Part shown: positions 12,394-24,015 of the stretch, one piece after another
How the letters are laid out: each line of letters begins with the position of its first letter
How positions within the stretch are numbered: the first letter of the stretch is position 1
NCBI GenBank assembly: GCA_011032825.1
Contig: JAADJZ010000003.1
Location: forward strand, 1,922,001 to 1,986,000
Direction of reading: 5' to 3'
DNA: 64,000 nt
DNA from: Massariosphaeria phaeospora
Taxonomy: Eukaryota; Ascomycota; Dothideomycetes; Pleosporales
Position numbers and translations under genes: made by a program
Notes under the pieces: model-generated
Told to the model about the DNA's origin: nothing
Seen by the model: only the letters and a program-made list of their open reading frames with translations
Databases searched by the model: none

Positions 12394-12661
12394 ATGGTAA
12401 GCATCTATTTCTGTCACATACCTCAATTCTAAAATATGCAGCCGTCGAACTTACCCAATCTACGGCGCTTGTTCGTCGAAGCCCGCAGTGAGGCCGAGGA
12501 AAGTGGCTACTCCAGAAATGCCGTACGTGTTTACCCTCGATGGCATTAGTGTTCTGACCAGAACGACATAGTTCTACAATCTTGCGCTGTTCATGTCTTC
12601 GGTTGCCGTCTTCAGTCTTGTGGCGCAACGAATGAGTTCCGCAAAGGCAATGCAGTCATGA
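12394..12661 (+). CDS. Small single-span membrane protein, 57 aa
   Basis: Small gene missed by ORF scanning because the first intron follows directly after the ATG. Exons: join(12394..12396,12442..12522,12572..12661). Both introns are canonical: GTAAGC...TGCAG of 45 nt with TTCTAAA, and GTACGT...CATAG of 49 nt with TTCTGAC. The frame runs cleanly to a TGA. The predicted product starts MPSNLPNLRRLF, has a charged amphipathic segment (VEARSEAEESGYSRN), then one hydrophobic helix at residues 29-47 (FYNLALFMSSVAVFSLVAQ) and a short polar tail. This layout resembles small mitochondrial or ER tail-anchored proteins such as the small TOM subunits, but I do not recognise a family. The gene lies head-to-head with AP-1 beta. 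That it is a gene rests on splice signals and the TM segment; the role is unknown. Confidence 0.65.
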
Positions 12662-12914
12662 GGAGACGAGGTTATCTGGGTCGCTAACGACCACGCATGC
12701 ACGCTGTCGAGTTATGGCAGATAGAACAAGACTCAAAGACGATGCTTCATTGATAGCTGCTAGAAAGCTTGTATAAGAATACGCGCACGATACGTGATGC
12801 AGGCTTGGGGTGCTGGAGTACGGATAGACACCGTAGATAGCACAATAGCCCATGATGCTAATCTCCCGCTCCGCAGTTCCACGAGAAAGCCAATACGTGA
12901 GAAAGTCGCCGATG

Positions 12915-14227
12915 CTATTCCGAATCATCGCTGCCAACGTCGTCATCATCTTCTGATTCGTGCGTCGCAGCATCGTCGTTGTCGCTACCAACCACGCTTT
13001 CGGTGCCGTCCTTGTTAACGTCACTTCCGGCTTCATCGGTATCGTTGGCCCCATCATGTTCAACTACAACGGCCTTAGCCTTTCTTTGGAGCCTACGCCT
13101 AGGCCTTCCAGCCTCTTCTTCATTTTCTACCTTACCCCAGGCCAGAGCCCCTTCTTGAATCGCGTCCAAGTCTTTGGCAAATTCACGTTGCTCTTTGATG
13201 TCGGCCGCCTTCTCGTTCGAGTATTTACCCTCCATTCCCACGTCCTTCAGCATAGCTTTGAGATGCTTAGTCTTGTCCTTGGATGAGGCACATTGCGCTA
13301 GCTCTTTCGACCATACCTTACGGATGCCGCACTTGACCAGCCAACCCTGCAGCCTCCTGATCTCGGCTTGATCGGGGTCCTCGTCCCCTTTAGACTTTGC
13401 TTTGGCTCTGGACGTACTCGCTGCCTTAGGTTCGCTTTTCCTCGTGGGAGATTTCTTCTGTCGCTTCTTCTTTGCGGGCGGTTCGTCTATCAAGCTCGAG
13501 AGCTCGCTTTCGGAAACCTCGCCCTTGACATCAGAAGGCGCTGCTACAGGAGCCTTGACAGGCACAGCTCCTTCAGAGTCGACATCGCTCTCCATCTTGG
13601 TATCAACATCCCGCTTGACTATTGACTTCTGGGCTACGTCTTCCTCATCAGTATCATCTGTCACCGGCTTCCTTTGCCGTCTCCCGGCTTGCTGCGGGGG
13701 CTCGTCATTTCCAGCATCGGACAAAACTGTGTTGTTTTGTCCGGGTGGCTCTGAAAGTGCGGGCTCCGATTCTGCGTCGGATTCCACCACGACTTTCTTC
13801 CGCTTCGTCGGTTTTTTCGCCTGCGTTGCCGCCTTCCTTTTGGTTCCGCGCGTGTTCTCCCTCGGGATTCTCGTCTTCTTTGGCGCTGGTTTGGGCTTTG
13901 GGTCGTTCGCGGCGACGACCGGTGGCTCTGGAGTCGTCTCGTCAACGCCATAACTTTCCTGTTGTGTATTAGTCATTAACCCAGCGATTTGACAGCTCCT
14001 CTACCTACCACTGCCTCGTGGATGAGGTCATTGCTTTTCTGCTTCCAACCTTCGGTTGTTTTGAAGAAGCCTGCGCGTAGCCCGAGCTCCTCTTCCACTT
14101 TTGCTCGGACGCGTTTTACAGTGAGCTCGTCGGTCCGACCTGATTGGTAGACGCGGACGACGGAATCGCGCAGAGCGCGCGAGATGGTCGCATCGGAGGG
14201 CTGATGGCCGGTCTCTGGATCCGACAT
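12915..14227 (-). CDS. DEK-C / HIRIP3-like nuclear protein, putative histone chaperone
   Basis: Nuclear, highly charged protein of 420 residues. Exons: complement(join(12915..13958,14009..14227)). Residues about 10-72 form a DEK C-terminal-type domain (ISRALRDSVVRVY, VKRVRAKVEEELGL, WKQKSNDLIHEAV). A long basic/acidic low-complexity middle has several nuclear localisation-like runs (TKRKKVV, PAKKKRQKK). Residues about 270-345 (IRRLQGWLVKCGIRKVWSKE, TKHLKAMLKDVGM, GKYSNEKA) match the conserved C-terminal block of HIRIP3/Chz1-related H2A-H2B chaperones. The protein ends in an acidic tail (SEDDDDVGSDDSE), as histone chaperones often do. The domain pair points to chromatin binding and histone handling. 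I infer the chaperone role from family likeness only. Confidence 0.75.
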
Positions 14228-14872
14228 GACGGGTGATAGGAGACTCGGGTGGTCAACAAGGCGCGGATGTGGAATGTGGAATGTGGAATGGGGACGCGGG
14301 CGCGGGACGCAGAGCGCACAGGAACAGGCATAGCGCGGCCAGCGGTCATGTGACGGGCTGTGCTTGCCCGGGGGCGGCGGGGCACGGCAGCCTGACGTCA
14401 GGCGCATAATATTCGCGACTGGCCAGCTTGCCTCAGTGCCCCCGCCGCCCCGCCTTTCAACGCGCTTCCCTACGCTTCCCTACGTGTGAGTTCGTGTGAG
14501 TTGGCTCTCCACGCTGCATGCACCCCATTCCTAGACCTCTCTAGTACTCGCGCTGCGCTCCGGCTTTACCCCCTCTCCTCGCCAACAGGAGAGCCCCGGC
14601 AGACTTCCCTCGAATATCATTCTTTCGTCACCCGAAGCCGCCCACGGAAGAAAGTTTTTTGCGAACCACAACCACAGTCATTGCGTGCGCTCCCTCGCTA
14701 CTAGGCCGCAGCCCCAACGTACAAATAGACGCCCGCGCATATCCGTTTTCCTGCCGACACAAATTCTCACCGCTGTCCTCGACCTCCTCGACTGCTACAC
14801 GCTGCGCTTTATCTCTACGGTCCCCTCGTCCAGCCGACAGTCCTATTGCCGAAACCCCGCGTGCTGCCCAGC
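14228..14872. promoter_or_regulatory. Divergent promoter, HIRIP3-like gene and TPS1
   Basis: 645 bp between two divergently transcribed genes. The TPS1-proximal half is pyrimidine-rich (CCCTCTCCTCG, CCTCGACCTCCTCG), a common fungal core-promoter and leader composition. One CCCCT core of the stress-response element type occurs near 14570, which would fit stress control of trehalose synthesis, but a 5-mer alone is weak evidence. Near the minus-strand gene GGAATGTGGAATGTGGAAT gives 2.7 direct copies of a 7-mer around 14270-14290. Confidence 0.45.
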
Positions 14873-16688
14873 ATGGCTACTAAACTGGTTAGACCAACAA
14901 GGACTGACGGCCGCCTGCTACTCGTCTCGAACCGTCTCCCAATCACCATCAAGCGTTCCGAAGAAGGCAAGTATGACTTCTCCATGTCCTCTGGTGGTCT
15001 GGTCAGCGGCCTGAGTGGCCTCTCCAAATCTACTACGTTCCAGTGGTATGGCTGGCCTGGTCTAGAGATTCCCGAAGACGAAATTCCTACGCTTAAGAGT
15101 CGTTTGAAAGAGGAATACAATGCGGTCCCTATCATGCTGGATGATGAGCTAGCCGACCGCCACTACAACGGATTCTCAAGTGAGTGTGGAACTTCGCTGT
15201 CATCTGTTTCTTCGATGCTAATGGGCAGATTCCATTCTCTGGCCACTCTTCCATTATCATCCTGGCGAGATTACCTTCGACGAGTCCGCATGGGAGGCTT
15301 ACACACAAGCAAATCGCTTGTTTGCGAAGGCAGTCGCGCAGGATGTCCAGGACAACGACTTGGTCTGGGTACATGATTATCATCTCATGCTCCTCCCCTC
15401 CATGTTGCGCGAGGAAATTGGGAAGACCAAGAAGAACGTCAAGCTCGGCTTCTTCCTGCACACGCCTTTCCCGAGCTCCGAGATCTACCGGATTCTTCCT
15501 GTCCGCAACGACATCCTCCTCGGTGTGCTTAACTGCGATTTGATCGGCTTCCATACCTACGACTACGCCCGTCATTTCTTGAGCAGTTGCTCCCGCATCT
15601 TGTAAAGTATCCACTCTGGTGAGCGGTTTTCTTCCGTCACAACTAACGGGTCGCAGAGGTCTCGCCACAACACCAAATGGTGTAGAGTTTCAGGGAAAAG
15701 TGATAACAGTTGGCGCTTTCCCAATTGGTATCGATCCCGAGAAATTTGAAGAAGGCCTGAAGAAACCCAAAGTGCAAGAGCGCATAGCAACGCTGGAGAA
15801 GAAATTTCAAGGAGTAAAGATCATCGTCGGCGTTGATCGTTTGGATTACATCAAGGGCGTGCCTCAGAAGCTGCACGCTTTTGAGGTTTTCCTGACTGAG
15901 CACCCTGAGTGGATTGGTAAAGTGGTCCTCGTTCAGGTTGCCGTGCCCAGCCGACAAGATGTGGAAGAATATCAGAACCTACGAGCCGTCGTCAACGAGC
16001 TCGTTGGCCGGATCAACGGCAAGTTCGGAACCATTGAGTTCATGCCTATTCACTTTATGCATAAGTCGGTGTCTTTCGACGAGTTGATCGCGCTTTACTC
16101 TGTATCAGACGTCTGCCTCGTCTCATCCACGAGGGACGGCATGAATCTGGTGTCATATGAATATATAGCGACCCAAGAGAAGCGGCACGGAGTGATGGTA
16201 CTGTCCGAGTTCACTGGCGCTGCTCAGAGTTTGAACGGCAGCTTGATTGTCAATCCGTGGAATACGGAAGAGCTTGCGGACGCGATACATGACGCGGTTA
16301 CCATGGGCGACGAGCAACGCAATTTGAACTATCAAAAGCTGTCTAAGTACGTGCAGAAGTATACAAGGTAAGTTGCTTTTAGTCGTGCAGGTCTTCTACA
16401 GCTAACGATTATAGTGCTTGGTGGGGCGAGTCCTTCGTCAATGAGATGGTCAGGATTTCCGAACAGTCCAACAGGAAAATCAAGTTCCAAGAAACGAGCA
16501 CTCAGGAAACAAACGGCGCTCCTCAACCTACTATAGGAGCATTTCCCGTGACGGATGAAGACTCAAAGTCCCTTCCTGAGAGGCCGGCTAGTTCTACCTT
16601 GGAGGAACGAGGTGGTGCTTCTACCTCAGCGACAGAGTCTAGCGAACCTGTCCAGGTAAACAATTCGGCATCGACTCCCGCCACATAG
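14873..16688 (+). CDS. TPS1: Alpha,alpha-trehalose-phosphate synthase (UDP-forming)
   Basis: Cytosolic glycosyltransferase family 20 enzyme that makes trehalose-6-phosphate from UDP-glucose and glucose-6-phosphate. Exons: join(14873..15179,15229..15601,15657..16367,16415..16688), 554 residues. Conserved blocks appear in order: LLLVSNRLPITI, SSGGLVSGLSGL, QWYGWPG, DLVWVHDYHLMLLPSMLR, GFFLHTPFPSSEIYR, TTPNGVEFQGK, PIGIDPEKF, GVDRLDYIKGVPQKLHAFE, VAVPSRQDVEEYQ, VCLVSSTRDGMNLVSYEYIA, LSEFTGAAQSLNGSLIVNPW. The substrate-binding Arg and Lys of the GVDRLDYIKG block are present. The phosphatase domain seen in Tps2-type proteins is absent, and the Ser/Thr-rich C-terminal tail is short and variable. 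Length fits fungal Tps1. It also feeds into control of glycolysis in yeast. Confidence 0.97.
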
Positions 16689-17638
16689 GTTTGACTCGTT
16701 ACGCCAGTCTAGCACGTATTGCATTGGTATATCGGAGCACGGGCGCACAAGGGACAGTTATAGCATAGTAGTTCAGCTGTGTATTGGCGCAGATCGATAC
16801 CCTACTTCTTCCTCCGTCCCTAGGACCTCTGGAACTCTTCTGTTGGCATTTTTCCCCTGTCAAAGGTATCTCGAACCATAGCAGTGAATGAATGACTACA
16901 TCTTCTTTCAGACCCCTGTTGTGACTGTATCTTGTTGACCATCAGGTACCTCTAATATTGAGGCTACAGAGTTCATCGGTTATGTTAACTGTGGAATTAT
17001 GTACATATTACCCGCATCATAGCGGTACCTAGTCTTTGACACTGATCTACCGGTTTGGCGTCACATTGACGGTCGCCGGGTTACAGGTCCTAAATCCTCC
17101 AAGGAGCAATTGTCATTAATCTTTTCTACGTTACTTGAAGGCGCTCTTGAGCGATGAAGTCAAATTTTCAGCTGGTTGGTTCAGACCATGGCCTCGTGCC
17201 ACAAGTTCGTTGCCACATGCGTACCAATGACCTTGCTCTCCGACCTCTACGTATTTCCATTTTGTATACCTAATCTATACAAGATACCAGAGGGCTACAA
17301 GATTAACATGCTCGCTCATTACTAAAATCCAATATACTGTCAAGGGGATGGATTGTCTGAAGAAAAGCTGTCCTAATCGGTAATGAATTGTGCCTCCGGG
17401 ACATTGTGACTTACAATTCAGGCCACCACCACCGTCCACTAAACTATCACTGCCAACAAAAAAAGACTTTCCCATAGGCTCCAATAGTGTGGAAAAACTT
17501 TTATTTGAGCACGCTTTGGTCCCACCAAGTCCTATGATGCCATTCGTTCTGCTCTCCGAGGAAATGTTCCCGTAAGAGCCACTCCGAATGGTCATCACCG
17601 GTATCCGTTACTAGTAGTGAACGTGTACTTACCATCCT
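16689..17638. other. Convergent 3' flanks of TPS1 and the P450 gene
   Basis: 950 bp between two convergent genes, with lower GC than the flanking exons. It should hold both 3' UTRs and polyadenylation signals. Small open frames on both strands near 17275-17598 carry no recognisable protein. Confidence 0.5.
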
Positions 17639-19543
17639 CTAACGTTGAACAGGATTCAATTTGACCATCAGACTACCCTTCTCCCAGAGCACAAAGACCT
17701 TCTGTTGCTTGATCCAATCCGCCGATTTGTCGACCAGCTCCAGGTCGAAGTTAAACAGCACTTTTGCGAGGATGAGGCGCATTTCGGCGTACGCGAGACT
17801 AGTGGTACACGGATCAGCGCTGGTTTTTGGATAGCCTGGAAGATTTTCCACAGACAAGGGCTATGTTAAACAGTGGGTACTTACTTCTTGCCGAGGCAGT
17901 TTCTCGGTCCGAACGAGAACGGGTTTATGGCAGTGCGTTTGTCGTCCTTGTAGCGCTTGTCGCCAAGCCAGCGCTCTGGGGCGTAGGCTTCTGGGTCGGT
18001 CCAGTTGCTTTCTGAGTGACTGGCGGCGTATTGCGAGACGTAAACGGACGTCTGCAAGACTGTCAACTGGAGTCCAAAGAGTAGGAATTCATTGGCGCAG
18101 CAGGGGATCTTTTTCAGAAGGAGCACAGGGCGTGGTCATAAGCAAAAGATGGACGTACCCCTTCTGGGATGTAGTGTCCGGAGATGGTGTCACCACCCTG
18201 AGGAACGACACGCGGGAAGCCTGTGGGGGCCGGAGGATAGTACCGAAGGCCTTCCTGCAGACACGCGATCATATAGTCCAGCTTGTTGACCTCATCGAAG
18301 GTGATATCAGACTGAGTATTGAACCTGCTCCTGATCTCATGGACGAGCTTAGCATATACTGCTGGGTTCTTCAACAACAGGTACGTGGTTCCAGAAAGCA
18401 TCGTCGCCGTCGTCTCGCTACCAGCAACGAGAAACAAGACAGCGTTTGTATCGATTTCTTCCCGGGTCAACGCTTTGGCCTCGATGGCTTGACTCTTTAC
18501 GACGTACGACATGAAATCCGGTCGCATTGTTTCTCTCTCTAGACGGTTCGTCACTTTTTGTGTCGCGAGCTCGAAGAACTTCTTGCGTTGCTTTATGGCG
18601 TCTGGTTTGGGACAGAAGATTCCTTTGATCCGGTCATAGTAGGCAAAGATGGGGAAATTTCGTTTGGCGACGAGGAGGCTTATTGCCTTGGCGGATGCGA
18701 AGACCATGTTAACCCAGGGATGGTAGCTATATTTGTTAGATAGATTAAAGAGAGAGGGTCTGGGCATTTGAATCTCACTCTTTGTCTCGAAGGCAATACA
18801 GGGGCTCGCCAAAGGTGAGGTCCGTAATTATATCAAACGTCGTGTAGTTGTACCAGCGCATGATGTCAATAGCATAGACGTTATTCTGCACCTGTTCATG
18901 CAACCTGTGCACGAGCAAATCGACGAAGCCTTGGACGATACCCTCCTGATCCCGCAAAGCCTTGTCACTGAACGCGTGGGACAAGTTCCTCCTCATTCTA
19001 GAATGAGTAGGTTCATCCGCAACAATCAGAGAGTAGGTTTTTACGACGGGCTTAGCGAACCATGATCGGTCTTTGAGGTAGGCGCCAGTCTTGTTCTTCC
19101 CTGTTCGGAACCCATAGATGTCTTGCCATGCAGTGTCGCCCGAGATGAATGAGACCTCGGTGGGATTGACCCGTACAACGTCGCCATATTTTTTGTGTAG
19201 GTCCATCAGCCACGGTATGATCGTACCATTTCGCATGTGAAGATTGTAGGTCAGACCTGAAGCGCTTGCTGATATGGGGCCCGGTATGTGTGCTAGAGGG
19301 TGGAACCAGTTGTTGTACGCCAACCTGCTTATCGTGTAGAGTGAGACCTGGTAGTTATTTATGAGTTAGCCAGTTCATTGGATCTGAGAGGCAGAGACTG
19401 CACAAATTGTGCACGAAGTCAACTAAGACACCGAACATGGTGATGGGCAACGGGCTGGATGAAAGACGTACGAGAGACAAGAAGAGACCAGCGGAGGCAG
19501 CGATACCAACCACGCTGGAGAGCCCGAAGTCGGAAAGCGCCAT
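17639..19543 (-). CDS. Cytochrome P450, CYP65-like
   Basis: Membrane-anchored haem-thiolate monooxygenase. Exons: complement(join(17639..17798,17885..18051,18159..18726,18779..19347,19472..19543)), 511 residues. There is an N-terminal membrane anchor (residues about 5-30), then the proline-rich hinge [10 protein letters not shown]. The I-helix oxygen-binding motif is AGSETTATM, the K-helix ExxR is EGLR in [11 protein letters not shown], and the haem loop [12 protein letters not shown] carries the axial cysteine, followed by [15 protein letters not shown]. All key residues are present, so the enzyme should be active. The N-terminal half ([24 protein letters not shown] segment, [20 protein letters not shown]) resembles the CYP65 group, which includes isotrichodermin hydroxylase-like enzymes of secondary metabolism. 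No backbone synthase lies nearby, so there is no evidence of a metabolite cluster here. Confidence 0.9.
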
Positions 19544-20531
19544 GAAAATTGTGGGAAGGCGCTACGCTGGCCAGCACAGAAAAGAAGCAAAGTAGAGTAT
19601 ATTGTCAGTCAGGACTGCGAAAACCTGGACGTACTGAAACTCAAGAAGGGAGGACGCATGTAAAAGTTAGCAAGAAGGGTTCGGGCGATTGCACTTATGA
19701 CGCTCTACCGACCGCCTCCACTTCGGCCGCCCTATGCTCAGTTGTACAACCCAACCAGGTGTGCCCGGAAAGAGCATTCAGCAAATGGGAAGTAACTTCT
19801 CCCCCATCCAATACTGTGCCTCGCGGTGCCTCAGCACTCGCAGCGATAGGAGCTTGTGAGGGGGGGGTAGCATGGTCAGCAGAGTATCAGTTGCGGCGCA
19901 AAGTCCTTTCGATAATGTACAGTCGGGTAGTTGGGCATACCTGGAATCTGCAAATTGAAAGATATAGATAGTGCTGAATAACTGAGTTGGGGAAGCATTT
20001 GAAGATAGTGGCACCGTATCTCGAATTGCTGAAGGATTTGTTCGCCACGCGTGAAAACATTCTCAGCTCCCCGTCTAGTCAAGTGGCTTGAGGCGTAGAC
20101 GAACTTCTGTATCAAGCCGAGTCCAGGGTTCCCTGGGGCCATGCATTGGTATGTCTACAACCAAATGGCAGCCCTACATCCGAGTGCGCCGTTGCGTCAG
20201 TCCGTCTTTTGCCGACCTGGAATGATAGAACATAGACTGGACAGTAAAACGAGGTGGAATGAAATCGAAATGAAATAAGATCGAAATGTCCTGGAACTCC
20301 TACACAACAGGAAGATGTTCTAGTGTGCCAATGGTATCCATGTTATTCTCCAGATCACGCCAGAGAGACCTTGCCGCAGAACTGTCCTATGCAGATGATC
20401 AGATGATGAGGATATACGTCCATCAGGTATCCCCCGATGCTAACCGGTCGCGTGCCTCGTCAGCAAAGTCTATATACCCGAAATCCGCGCTCGAATGGAG
20501 GTAACCGACGCAGATCTCTTCCATTACTCCC
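19544..20531. other. Intergenic, P450 promoter and 3' flank of the next gene
   Basis: 988 bp between the P450 start (19543) and the stop of the small membrane protein gene (20532), both on the minus strand. A G8 homopolymer lies near 19860. I see no gene with support. The segment near 20270-20285 repeats a short GAAATGAAAT/GAAATG pattern. Confidence 0.5.
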
Positions 20532-21018
20532 CTACTTTGTCCGCGACGAGGATTTCTTGGTGTACGACGAGGATCGCGATGTTGGAGGACTGCGATCATA
20601 TCAGTAAGCAAAGGCTTTCGCGCAAGCCAGGGAATCACGCGGGAAACATACGAATCATGTGCCGCATTCCACGTCTTCACGAAAGCCCTATGAAGCCGGT
20701 CAGCACTGTGCCTCTTCTCCACCCCCTCTCTCGAAAGCAAACCCACCGTTGGGTCTTGTCCGTGTAGTCCTCAGCCCTGACTTCCTTGACACCAACCCGT
20801 GCGCCATCCTTGGTGAAGACGACGTTTTTCTTCTCCATCTTACGCACGCCGCGCTCGGCTAGCTCGTTCGAGTAGAGGTAGATCTACGCAGCGGCCGGTC
20901 AGTCTCGGGGTCGAAAGCTGCGCCAATGGCTGACTTGTACCTGGTAGCCAACCCATCCTGCGCCCGCGACGAAAAGGAACAGAACAACTAGCGGAACTAG
21001 ATTTCCTAGCGCGCCCAT
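20532..21018 (-). CDS. Small conserved single-pass membrane protein
   Basis: Predicted 102-residue protein. Exons: complement(join(20532..20589,20652..20687,20747..20883,20941..21018)). All three introns have canonical GT-AG ends and the frame is open through every junction. Residues about 7-26 form one transmembrane helix (LVPLVVLFLFVAGAGWVGYQ), directly followed by IYLYSNELAERGVRKMEKKN, a basic cytosolic-type helix. Then come a charged middle (VGVKEVRAEDYTDKTQ), the motif KTWNAAHDS and a Ser/Lys-rich tail. I believe similar short proteins are conserved in filamentous fungi, but I know no assigned function. The positive-inside rule would place the C-terminus in the cytosol. Without the last introns the frame would run on into unlikely sequence, which is why I prefer the four-exon model. 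Confidence 0.72.
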
Positions 21019-21770
21019 CGCGACAATGATTATAGAGTTGGATCTTGAACTTGAGTCGATCTGCGAGATGACGTAGGTTTGGCCGTGGCAGAGCGCTGGG
21101 TGGAGGGACGAGGGAAGCAATGTAGAGACTGGGGATGAGAAGCACGCTGAACAGCTGGTTGTTGAAGAAGGCGGTCTCGTGGGGTAGATGGCAGATGTTG
21201 TCAGGGTCAGTCGCCGTTGGTCGCGCGAGCGGGCGCTGATGGCTTGCGATGTGAAACGGGTCCGACGGCACGGATGGCAGGCCCTAGCCGAGCTTGGCTG
21301 GCGGCGGCAGCGAGTCCGGTTGGTCGATCAGGGTCTGCGCTAGTGTGGTGAATGGTACGGAATTTGAATGACATTCAATGTTGTTGCCATCTCGCCTTCA
21401 GAGTGCCTTTATATGACTAGACGTTTCAACCCCTCATCGTTAAGCTGTGGCCAGTTGTAGCATCCATGTCCGAGTTACGAGAAGCAAGGAAGGCACAGAT
21501 CAACTCACCTCAGCCTTGTCCCACAACAGCAATTAACATGCCCGCAAACTTGGGGTCTAGAACGGATCTCTGCGATATCATTGGAGTATAACATCTGGCC
21601 CCTCGTGATATGGACTCCGCATTCATCTTAGAATTCAATTGACACCTTGTGCCCTTTGCCTCCGTCACGACCCAAAATACCGACTGCTCTAATCGAGCAC
21701 CAACACCCTAGTCTAGTAATATATAACATCCAGAAGCGTAGAAATTCAATGGACTAATAGTTCAGAGATG
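21019..21770. promoter_or_regulatory. Intergenic between small membrane protein and Zn2Cys6 gene
   Basis: 752 bp holding the promoter of the small membrane protein gene and the 3' flank of the transcription factor gene. The part near 21280-21330 is GC-rich and the part near 21530-21750 is AT-richer. No further gene is supported. Confidence 0.45.
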
Positions 21771-24015
21771 CTATGGGAACATGGGGCCACAGTTAAGCAC
21801 GTGCCGTCGGGCCAAAGCCAGAATTTGGGCGCTGCTGAGGCCGAATCGGATTCCGATACTATAGAGTCTCCCAGAAAGCCAATCGCGTTGAAGTTGAGGG
21901 ACGATTTCGGCGTTCGCAGATACGTAGAGAGGCCAGACCAGAGCGTATCCTCCAAATGCTTCGGCAGCTATGTTGCAGTTAGCAACAGATATCCCGCGAT
22001 TTGCCAGTATGTTCTTTTGACGAACCATTTCTTTCCAGGCCCAGCTCTTTTGCTACTGGTTGCAGGTCGTAGTTCATATGGAAAGGCACACACGCCGATA
22101 TCTCATCGACCATTTGCCGTAGAACATATATCGAGCGGTCGTAGGCACTTGTGCTGTCGTAGTTGCCGCCATAACTCAACCAGGTTAGGCATGCCATGAT
22201 CACTCTCTGACAGAAGATCCGGGATACTCGGTAGTCGTTTACGATACTTGCGAGAGACACATCGTGGTACACGTGCTGTTCTCCTGGCCACTGCTCTGCA
22301 GTGGTCACATCGGCTGGCTGCTCATATACCATCGCTACGGTTCGGGGCCGCCATTCTGGTGGTAGAGTATGGTACCATTCGTGCAAGTTCGTATCGACCA
22401 GTTTAGCGAACTCCAATATTGCCCTTGCTTCTGACTCTTGAGCAGCGTCGTAAGTCAGACTAGTCAGCGTGTTTGCTCTTACGCGTATATTAGGAAGGTC
22501 GATGCAGATGAGAGTGAGTCTGTTGGCTGCGTTCTCTTCGTTGATGTCGTTCGCAACCCATCCATTCACTCCTGGGAAGGCGTCTACTGGTTTGGACCGC
22601 TGGACACAGCTTGTGATCTTTGGTTATCAGCACTGAGTCTCCTCAATTGATTATAAGGATCGTTCGTACCATTATAGTTCGCACAGCTCGAAACATCGCA
22701 TGCGACATGGGATCTTTGAATTGGTCTGTGCCTCTCATTTTGGTCAATGCTACGGCACCATCGACATGATTTCCCCATGCATTGATCGTGTCGCCGGTTG
22801 ACATAATCGACTGTAGAAGGTTAGCGTCGAGTAGGACGCAAGAAAAGTACGGAAGGAAAAAAACTACTGAAAACCTTGCCGAAGTAATCATTGAACTTAC
22901 TTCGTACAAAGAGAATAACAGGATAGAAAGAACAGTCTCATCAGCCTTGGACATCACTGGATCCTTGAGGTCTTCGTTTATTTTTCTCAATGCTTTGCCA
23001 TAAGTGGTTACGGCGCCCTGGAGAAGATCTTGTCTGCCCGGGTAGTTACCACAAGTAGCCATGGCAACGGCGTTGGTAGCAAGGTGTAATGCAGAAGAAG
23101 GCCGAGCAAGGCGGTGTAACGGAGCGAGAAGCTCTAAGAATCCTCTCATGCTTTCCGTTCGCTGTGGCAAAGACACGAAATTCTTAAAGAAGAAAGGGAC
23201 CGCCTCGAACTCAGGGGCCATGGTAAGATTTTGCGGGACCGCGTTATGGAGGTTCCACATGAAAGATTGGAGAGTAGCGTAATTGGGCGGAGCTGTGTGT
23301 GGGGGTAAAGCTATCAGTTGATCTTGACTGGGATCCGAGGGCGATCGGGACCTCGATTTCTCTGCCGAATGGGGACTACTCTCTGGGGAGCCCTCGAGAC
23401 TCGATCCTGGGGAAATACTACATTGCGTTAGCAGATGCGATTGATGTGGTAAGAATAACAAGGGACGCGTCAGATAAGTGTCTGTAAACGGGAACTCGCA
23501 ACTCAAAATGCTTGTCGCCCCATACCCCACAATACTAGGAAGGCAAGCAATCGCTTGCACGAACTTTGATCGGAGCCTACTACATGTCCCTGCAAAATAT
23601 GCATGACCAAATAGGTATTTGGACAGAGAGCGGCCAATCGTATTTGGGGTAACACTAACCTAAATGGAGAACCTTGCGAATCACCACTCTTCGAGCTAGA
23701 TGCCGAAGCTTTCTTTGCCTTGCGTTCCATGGCTTTGTTCTCGTCCCGAAACACCAGGTCGAACTCGTCCGGATAACCAGGACAGGCGCGGCTCGACTTC
23801 TGACATTGTCCACATGTCGGTCGTTTCTCATCACACTAGAGTCGATTAGTAAACCGTTACAGCAATGCCACAGTGGCGGCGTGAGCATTGAGGTAGTATA
23901 ACGCGGGAGAGGAATTCCGCTGCCTGGTAACAGCTGTACCATAGTGAGTACGTACCTTGATCCTGCGACTCTTACACATTTGGCACCCCCTGCTAGGCTT
24001 GCCTGTGTATACCAT
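21771..24015 (-). CDS. Zn(2)-Cys(6) fungal-type transcription factor
   Basis: Nuclear regulator of 560 residues. Exons: complement(join(21771..21967,22026..22617,22670..22810,22901..23417,23660..23835,23956..24015)). The binuclear zinc cluster is at the N-terminus, residues 11-38, split by an intron: CQMCKSRRIK joined to CDEKRPTCGQCQKSSRAC, giving all six cysteines. A basic/Ser-rich linker follows, then a Ser/Pro-rich stretch (SLEGSPESSPHSAEKS) and the loosely conserved regulatory region (YGKALRKINEDL, ETVLSILLFSLYE, GNHVDGAVALTKMRG, ATAVMV-like helices, FGGYALVWPLYVS). The intron after exon 2 is unusually long (242 nt) and may hide a small extra exon. Target genes are unknown; neighbours give no clear hint. 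Confidence 0.85.

Noticed and set aside
13402..13953. 183-codon + strand frame
   Set aside because: Exact antisense of the charged HIRIP3-like exon; Ser/Phe/Leu-rich composition is the complement of Lys/Glu codons.
17639..19543. Secondary-metabolite gene cluster around the P450
   Set aside because: Neighbours are TPS1 and a small membrane protein; there is no PKS, NRPS, terpene synthase or dedicated transporter next to it.
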